The notes under the pieces: generated by a model
The model's input: the letters and a program-made list of their open reading frames with translations, nothing else
What the model was told of the DNA's origin: nothing
Databases searched by the model: none
Shown: piece after piece, positions 56,547-64,000 of the stretch
Numbering within the stretch: position 1 is the first letter of the stretch
Layout of the letters: every line of letters begins with the position of its first letter
From: Apostichopus japonicus
Taxonomy: Eukaryota; Echinodermata; Holothuroidea; Aspidochirotida; Stichopodidae
Direction of reading: 5' to 3'
DNA length: 64,000 bases
Assembly (NCBI RefSeq): GCF_037975245.1
Contig: NC_092572.1
Location: forward strand, 14,016,269 to 14,080,268
Made by a program: the position numbers and the translations under genes

Positions 56547-56866
56547 ATTCTTCAAAAATCAAGACGACAGGAGAAAACGAGAGATTGCAACTGGCTTATA
56601 TTGGTTCCTCGGCAAAGATTATTTGCTCTTTCGAAACATTTCATGAGCATGATGTAGTACAATGGTCACACGGAGAGAAAATGGTAATAACTGACCAACC
56701 ATTCATAAATGAGGAGGGCAGTATTTATTCAACGGAAAGAATTGAAACCACAGCTTCACTTATAATTAAAAATATTAGGTATCATGACGGAGAAATTACA
56801 AGTGTAAACAAATTACAAGCGCAGGAGGACAATGGGTGGTCCATAACTGGCTGTTAATAATACAAG
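56547..56866 (+). pseudogene. Gene 3 Ig1 exon with 1-nt deletion
   Basis: Opens with an IICSFETFHEHDVVQWSHGE Cys-to-Trp layout and continues to RYHDGE. There the frame shifts by one: the original frame ends in TAA at about 56853, while the next frame reads YKCKQITSAGG and a G-strand up to a GTGAGA donor. The length of 320, not a multiple of three, agrees with loss of a single base relative to the 321-nt gene 2 exon. Confidence 0.75.
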
Positions 56867-57077
56867 GTGAGATATATCGCATAATGTGCAATCTATAGTT
56901 TTCCAAATCTAAACCTCTCCAGTTACTAACATAATTTCAAAAATTAGTGTAAAGTTTAATTAAAGGTTTCATTTAAACTACAACAAAATCACATACACTA
57001 CAACTCTTTGAGTGATGTTTTCGAACCTATTCCAGTTACTACTTTAAGATTTACAAAGCAGTTTCATTTCTTTTCAG

Positions 57078-57804
57078 ATGGACCATTCTTGGAATCAATT
57101 GCAACGGTAATGGAAACTGAATCTATATCGGCGACATGTTGTGTAGAATTTTCACACGCCGTTAATCACGTAAAATATCTTTGGTCGATTGATATTCCAA
57201 TATTCACAACAAACAGAATCAGCAACACAGTTGCACCCAGAGTTCATATTTGCAGCAATGTGTTAATTGCAGCAAAACGAAGCTATCACAACAAAATGTT
57301 GGAATGCACCATAGTAAACGGACTCAATGTTTCCAGCTACAGGCGTGTTAAAGTTATGTGTAAGTAACAGTGTAAAAGGGAAATATTTTTACCGAACATT
57401 TTTTCTGCATCTATTTCATCTAGTTCATTCTCGATTTTCATTCATTCTGTCAATGCTTTCATTTTCTTCGTTTCCATTACAACTTACAGACCCCGCCACA
57501 TCAGTATGGAAATCTCCAACGACTCCATTAATTGTTGAAAATAACACTTACATCAATATAACATGCTTATATGATGGATTTCCGCCTCCTAATATTACAT
57601 TGCAAAAGTACAATGCTGATTTAAAAATGCGATGGATCAATACAAACTCCTTTCCTGAACCTGTTAGACGAAATGATACACATATCACAGTAACGTTTCT
57701 GTACTACTTCTCAAGTGAGAACTCAAGTGAGAGGTTAAGATGCTTTGCTTCAAACAACATGTCAGACATTCAAGGCGACCATGGAGTTCTCGTGGAAGCA
57801 TTCA
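57078..57804 (+). pseudogene. Gene 3 Ig2 and Ig3 exons (themselves intact)
   Basis: 57078-57359 (282 nt) carries SATCCVEF, KYLWSID and LECTIVNGLN. 57490-57804 (315 nt) carries INITCLYDGFPPPNITLQKY and RLRCFASNN. Both keep phase 1-1 and good splice sites and are clearly homologous to the gene 2 Ig2 and Ig3 exons. Several N-x-S/T sequons are present. Confidence 0.78.
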
Positions 57805-58520
57805 GTAAGGATGCTATTCGTTTCGTAAATATGTCTTATTGGAAATTGTTAAAATGGAATGTTAGGTTAGGATGCACTATATAACAAGTTTGCCTAAACA
57901 CGTGCAGCTTATCAAGGTATATTTACCATGTAGTAACTTAAAGGAAAAATGCAGTCATTATCATTGTCTGAACGTTGTCTTAATATGATAGTATTGCAAT
58001 AATTTGGGTAGTGTGGGATGTAGGGGTATTTGGTCGTAACGTTACTAAGAGTTATACATAGGGATTGCCTTTATAGCATACGTCGTGAACAAATTCTGAA
58101 CAAAGCAATGACCTTTGTTGTAGAGTCAAAACCGCCACAATAAGAACAAAGAGAAGTGACAGAACAATACCAAACTGGTAAATACATGCTCGAAACGAGT
58201 TTTATATTCTGATACCCCCTCCCCCTCTCACTCTCTCTCTCTCAAAGTATAAAACTAACTTTGAAAAGTTGCAGAGTTGCAGACTATCATATGAATCACA
58301 TATATTAGCTAAGGGTTTTAGCTTCTTTACAATTAAACAAACATTAAGCAAGAAATATCTACGAATAAAATCACAGCATTTGTGTATCTAGCTTAGCCTG
58401 TGTTCAACAAGTCAAATAAATGTTTGAACAGCCAATTCCTTCGTGTCACGAATGCTTTGCAACAGTAATAAGTTCTATTTACTAACGTATTTAAGCCTGG
58501 CTTTTCTTAACATTATTCAG

Positions 58521-58826
58521 TCTCGGCAGAGGTCTTGATATTGTCCGGGTAACTGTACAGCAATATAGGTGATAACGTAACGATCACTTGTGCTAGCTAT
58601 GGACGTCCAATGCCAGACGTTTACCTACAGAATAATGTTGTTGGCCATTGGGAAACAATGAATGATGTGTCACCTATTATAAATAATGCTACCACCAATC
58701 CACTCCATCTCATATGGGAATTTCGTCTGGTAGTGAACAGTGCTGATACGGGAGAGTACAGATGTCACGCTAATAATACAATAGACACTTTTGATGATAG
58801 TAGTGCTTCACCTGTAAAAATTTCAA
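58521..58826 (+). pseudogene. Gene 3 Ig4 exon with premature stop
   Basis: From an ATTATTCAG acceptor the phase-1 frame reads SAEVLILSG, then TAA, then LYSNIGDNVTITCASYGRP through GEYRCHANN to a GTAAGT donor. The exon is 306 nt, so only one codon is damaged. No other acceptor avoids the stop while keeping phase. Confidence 0.7.
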
Positions 58827-60296
58827 GTAAGTAATGGTTATTTGCACAATGGTCCTTTTCAATATATGAAGTGCATTTCTCCAATGTATAATCTGCATAT
58901 TGAAACATCTTTATAAATTGTCTCGTCAGCCAGTCCGCATAATCTCGAAAGGCTCTTCAAAGCACAACTTTGTTTATATGTTCAAAGAATATCCCAAGAA
59001 GAGCTTCCAATTGAATTCAATTAAGGAGACACACTACAGCTTTAATGCTAAGAAAGAAGTATCGTTGGAATAAAATATCTTCAACAGGGTATCATTACAA
59101 ATTACCAGCCCTGAAAGTCTACATCAGCATGTTACACATACATTTATTTATATTTGGTATTAACATTAAACCAATCTCGATCATCCAAGTCTCATCGAAA
59201 TCAACTTTTTCCTTGCTTTCTCCGTTTGTTTCACACTTAAACAAAACATACACCTTTGTGGCATTGCACCCTCGTTTTCGCTTAAGCGTCGTAAAAATAA
59301 CTGCTTGATCACTATCATTATTACTAAGCACTTGTATCATGAACTGTATTTTACATAGGTTGAATTGATCACACCCTCTGTATAGCAAATGTGGATTATA
59401 TTATAGTACAACTTATATATTATTTAAATAGAAGTTCTAAATAAGCAATATGCAAGTATTGTGATCCCAAACTACTGTTACTTCTTCGCGTACACAACTC
59501 TATTAAACAGATCAAATATCTTGTCAAATGATTGACGGAATGTCTAGGGACTACTACAGTACAAAAAATACATAGCACGTTGTTATTTCTTTAACATACT
59601 CCCACGACCGCCACAACGATCTGACTGTTTATTCTGAATAATACTAGGCTGGCATTCATTATCTTGGTTTACTCGTTACGAGTTCGGTATTTGGTTTAAA
59701 TTCTAAAACTTATACCACAGACTACATACTTTCTAATAGTATTTTACGCAAACTGTCAAGTATCACGTGATCAAATTAGCTCCATGTCAACCTGTGCACT
59801 TATCAAAAGTCTGTAGTTGTGTATATTTCAAGTCAAGGAAAGTTTATTGATTAAAAACTTTGCTTTGTACATAACTAATGAGACAATAACTTAAAGTTGT
59901 GCACTCACGAGGATGTCCTGTGGTGAGTTACATTGTTTGTATGATTGTTTATTATTACATATACACACACATTCGAGGATGAGATCTGCAATTACATCAA
60001 ATGCCTACTTGTTTTTTCTTTTCTTTTCTAAATGGATACAGAAATAGTCTTCCATTCAAGCACACGTGTAAGCTATCTATTGCACTGAAGTTTCAATCAG
60101 GAAGATGAGCTTAAATTACGTAAGAAGTTCAGGCAGTAAAGTATTAATTTTACCAAACCTGTTAAAATATTACAAACCAAATAACTTCCGGACAGTTCCT
60201 ATTTGGGCTGTAAGAATTATGTTAATCAAAATTTGGAGCCCTGTCAGCATATATTGTATATTTGATATGCATTTTTTTAATTTGTCTTTCGCACAG
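58827..60296 (+). other. Gene 3 intron before the TM exon
   Basis: No exon recognised. Two short ORFs overlapping on opposite strands near 59045-59388 look like chance. Confidence 0.5.
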
Positions 60297-60398
60297 TCAG
60301 CTTGTCCATGTTTATCCAGAAAAATATCCAAAAAGCTGTCAACCTACTCATCGGTGTACTAGTCATCTTTATTGTAATAGCAGCGACTATTTATCAAA
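60297..60398 (+). pseudogene. Gene 3 TM exon
   Basis: 102 nt, phase 1-1, GCACAG acceptor and GTAAGA donor. The hydrophobic stretch VNLLIGVLVIFIVIAATIYQ is preceded by a charged FIQKNIQK segment. It is the last recognisable exon of gene 3. Confidence 0.7.
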
Positions 60399-60719
60399 GT
60401 AAGAATATTATTTTGATCGTTTTACGACTGAGTCTTGTAAGAGGAGGATAAGTTAGTTTATCTAAAGCCAAGTTAGCTGTTACAGTTGGCACTCGGATAC
60501 GTTATCTGCTAGTGTCACTTCGTAACAATAAAATGTTTGTTATTGCGCATACGTGAGAGCAATTTTCGTGCTTTAGTGACTTGAAATAACCCGTTGGTGA
60601 TATTCTGATCAAATCCATAGCAAACATATTTTGAAATATAGACATAAAAATCATAAAATTATTTATTTTCTTACTATTTATAAATTTGCTTCATCATGAT
60701 CATTCTGTTATTTTATATT

Positions 60720-63700
60720 TTATGGCTGATATAATGCTGAACAACACTTCCGTTTCAAAAGATGGTTGTAACGTTGTGATAGTATTGTAAACTTTTGTGA
60801 TGCTGTTTACATGCAACATTTTTGAAACGACTCAATAACTTAATTTAAACCTTATTAAAAAAAATCTTCCAAAGCATATACTTAGTTATCAATCAAATAC
60901 TAATCGGTCCGCTATCACTTGTGATGGTATGAAATACACGGGACATTTTTTATGATGCTTTGTTCACCAGAAAACCTTTATATAATGCTATTGCAACGGT
61001 CTCACTAAATGAGTGTACACTTGTATGGTATCATGTTTGTACAATATATGCTAATTTATGATTTTTATGCTAATTTAAAAATTCTCAATCGAAAAATATA
61101 GTTTCTCAGTGTTATGAAGTGACTGTTGAAATATGAAAATGTACAACACATAAGAGACTTCGGTCAGCTTGCGGCTTTGATAAGCCAATTTGGCTACAGT
61201 TTGCGAGTTCATGCTTGCAGGAGGATCTTAAATACATACATATATATACACGCACACACACACACACCCACACATACAAACACACGCATACGTACATAAA
61301 TACATACATGTTAAACTGTTGGTCTAGTGATTTCGAGTTGGCAGATTGTTTTTGCATAGACTGGTCTTGGGCAATACCCTTTCAATCGAACATTTCGACT
61401 CACCGTTTGAGGTCAATCTTTGGAGTCTTGCGGTATTTTCTTGGTTGAGGATTCACACTTTTATGATAAGCCTCTATACTTGATTATATACGATCGGACG
61501 GTAATTATCTATATAATTTTTAGGACAATATGCTTGAGTTCATGCACTGTCGTTCCAAAATTAGTCTAACGTTAGCCTTAAAATAAACCATGTGAAATTT
61601 GTATCGTGTAGTCACTTTACGTAAATGCGTTGCGTACACGTAGGACTCAGGATAGTGTTTCAATACAAATTTAGCTTAGACTAAGGTCAGTGAATTATTT
61701 TATACTGGAATGCTTTAAAGATTACACAAACTGTTGGCTGTTAACCAAGCTTACCAGTTAAAAAGAATGATCTTTAAGTTCTACTAAACATGTAAGCACC
61801 AAGATGTAGCGAAATGAGTTTGCATTGGTAAGGAGAAATGGACAATTCACACAGTTTAAGGGACTATGGTCTAATGACTATGTTCTACCCATAACGAGCC
61901 AGATTGAAACCGATATACCCCAGTGTAACGTAATATTTCCCGTAACATTCCCTTGTTTACTTCAATAATTTTTAGTTTTCATAGCCTAATTATCTAGAAG
62001 GTATTTCTGCAAAAATCCTTATCATAATTTCTTGTCAAAAGAACACTTATGTGCCCGCTGTTTATGACTGTCAAATTATGATATTACAAAATATACACCG
62101 TTTGTAAGTAACGGCTCATAGCACCCACGGATATTAAGAATGATTTAAGTCTAGAGTACAAACTGACTCGGCCACGCCATAGCGTATGGAACAAAAACAT
62201 AGTACTAATATAATTATTATAATCCCAACATAACATCAGTAGCAAAAGATGTGGCATCTAGTAGGTATTTAGTTTCGATTCAGGCTGGCTGTTTATTCAG
62301 TGCTGTATTAGGAACCGTTGTTCCTTGTATCTGGATTATACATCTCTATACTACATGTGATATTTCGTTTATTGTGATGTAGTCTATGCCTTTTATATTT
62401 TAATGTCAGTTATATTTTTGGCACCAAATCAGTCTTTATGGTTCAAGAAATGTTTTTTTAACTACTTAGTGGAGTTTCATGAGAATATCATTTTGGAATA
62501 GCTTTTTCTATGGAGGTGGGTATAATTTCACTGTACTCAAAGCATTGTAACCAAATACAGAATGTTGAACCCGAACCTTCGTTTCATTATTTTGATAAAA
62601 CCTACATTCTTAGGATAACAGATCATACTTTCGCTAAGGTATTTGTAAATATTCTAAAAAAAAAACTATTATTAATTGCTTACCCTTGTAACCTTCGAAA
62701 TACTGTAAACCCATCTAAGTGAGTGGTTCCTGTGACTAGGAACAGTTATCGACTGAAAAAGTGTTTGTCTTTTCTGTTTTAGAGTTACACTTTTTCTTAG
62801 TTACACAATTCTTAGTATCCACATGTTTAGGCAGAAGAAGGTATGTAGTGTCATTATCCGGAGGTGACTATCTCTTTGGCCATTTATACATAACGATGAC
62901 ATTATGTACAACAAGTGATTACTTAAATAATAATGGTGGTCTGGGGTTGGAGGTGATAATTTGTGTCAATAATGGGGTTGAAAGTGGTTTTGTAAAGTAA
63001 TGAAAATGAGCTCTCGATGTGGCACATTGTTCTAGTTGGGGAGAGGGATGAGGGAACGAGTTGGAAACTTGGTTGAGTGATCTAATTTGCTAGTTATCTC
63101 ATCAAAGTGTCGAATAATAGCCAATAAAATAGGCCACTAACTAACCTGTTATTACTATTAGCTTGTAAACTTTTTTAACTTGAGTTTTATATGGGGGGGG
63201 GGGGGGGCGGTGGGGCATGGGGAACTGGAGTTGTGGTGTGTATGAGGAGCTGTTGATATGGTATTCACACCTTCAAACGGTGAATAATAAAATGCCATCA
63301 AGACCTAGCATGGATATGGTGTATAAAAACTTTGCGGTTGTCAAACTATATGAAGCAGAAATTGAAAAGTACAGGTGACTTATTCTAACACACAGCGTCA
63401 CACTATATTTGCACACCCTAATAATGGTATGGCAGGCAATCATAGTATATTGTAGTCATACTTGTTACATACGTGAATAACAGACTGAACCGTGGAACGA
63501 TTCTTTTCTTTTGTCCCGATTCTTGCTGTTTACTCAAACCTTGATATATAGCCGACCTAGTTCTTTTCATCATTTGATGAGCGAACAAAAAAGGTTAACA
63601 GTTAGCAGGTCGGGCTTTAAATTACCAAACAGAGCGTGACAGATCGGGTATGAGAATGGGTTTCAGTTTCCTTTAGAAATTTTCAGAGTAAAAAAGATAA

Positions 63701-64000
63701 ACAAAAAACAAAACAACTTTAAAATCCGTGTGAAGTCGTAATGGTTGAAATAATCGATAGGGATTCTCAGTTGAAAGTATGAACGTGTCCTCCATTGACG
63801 CGGGTTGAGGGTGCCCCGGAGAGAAGGGGGGGTGGGTAAGCATTATGGGAAACAGGTGTTTGTTGATGTAGAAGGAGGAGGGGGTGGTCACTTAGTATAG
63901 GAAAATGTTGGCTTAAATAATAAAATAAAACATTCAGAGATAATGAGAAATGGCTGATTAGGTCTGGGAAATAATTGGTTGGGATGGGGGGGGGGGGGGG
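60720..64000. repeat. Segmental duplication copy B2
   Basis: Partner of 5890-13990 without the 4.86 kb insertion. It carries its own extra block at about 61150-61306, containing a CA/TA microsatellite (61251-61273). Its left edge truncates the gene 3 locus after the TM exon. Confidence 0.8.
63193..63212 (+). repeat. Poly-G tract
   Basis: A long G run, with similar G-rich blocks at 12939-12962, 13733-13759 and 63984-64000. All lie in B-segment sequence and could form G-quadruplexes. Confidence 0.7.

Larger units (their letters stand above)
56281..60398 (+). pseudogene. Gene 3: four-Ig receptor paralogue of gene 2, disrupted and lacking the kinase tail
   Basis: Exons are 56281-56359 (signal peptide, YLLRFVFIIAVGSTLTLVG), 56547-56866 (Ig1), 57078-57359 (Ig2), 57490-57804 (Ig3), 58521-58826 (Ig4) and 60297-60398 (TM, NLLIGVLVIFIVIAATIYQ). 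Order, phases and exon lengths match gene 2 (Ig3 is 315 nt in both). Ig1 is 320 nt against 321 in gene 2. Its frame breaks near 56795, just before the expected Y-x-C, and the Y-K-C strand with the rest of the domain reads in another frame up to a good donor. The Ig4 exon has an in-frame TAA near 58551, before VTITCASYG. No kinase exons follow the TM exon before the duplication boundary near 60720. It is probably a pseudogene; if either lesion is an assembly error or allelic, a kinase-less receptor could still be made. Confidence 0.75.

Overview
This window is a piece of a metazoan nuclear genome. Genes are split into short exons with GT/AG introns, coding capacity is low, base composition is AT-rich, and there are long TA/TAA microsatellites, transposon relics and several rounds of local duplication. 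The encoded proteins are immunoglobulin-domain (Ig) membrane receptors, one with a tyrosine-kinase-like tail. This fits a marine invertebrate, and an echinoderm such as a sea cucumber is my guess, but the sequence alone does not settle the taxon. All recognisable genes are on the + strand. None could be given a gene symbol.

Layout. 1-4130 is segmental-duplication copy A1, ending at a Penelope-like retroelement fragment with a hammerhead-ribozyme-like motif on the - strand (4141-4250). About 5890-13990 is duplication copy B1, split by a 4.86 kb inverted-terminal-repeat element (7355-12211) that carries a dead LINE reverse transcriptase, a minisatellite and other tandem repeats. Gene 1 (14563-24857) encodes a secreted-signal, two-Ig, single-pass receptor. 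Its cytoplasmic tail is built from a tandem array of 42-nt exons of 14 residues each. About 26640-29600 is copy A2. 31690-35220 is an upstream flank plus a broken partial duplicate of gene 2 (signal peptide, Ig1 remnant, kinase-exon remnant). Gene 2 (39761-48679) is a four-Ig receptor whose intracellular domain has a tyrosine-kinase fold but has lost the VAIK lysine, the HRD aspartate and the DFG motif, followed by a tail with Tyr motifs. 50000-51260 is another copy of the gene-flanking repeat, partly inverted next to a MITE. Gene 3 (56281-60398) is a paralogue of gene 2 covering signal, Ig1-Ig4 and TM. It has a 1-nt deletion, a premature stop and no kinase exons, so I call it a pseudogene. 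From about 60720 to the end is copy B2.

Together the genes look like a tandemly expanding family of Ig receptors made of phase-1 Ig exons swapped onto different tails: helical repeats, a pseudokinase, or nothing. The flanks were carried along in the duplications. Exon boundaries were read by eye from splice sites and reading-phase continuity; no transcript or database evidence was available.
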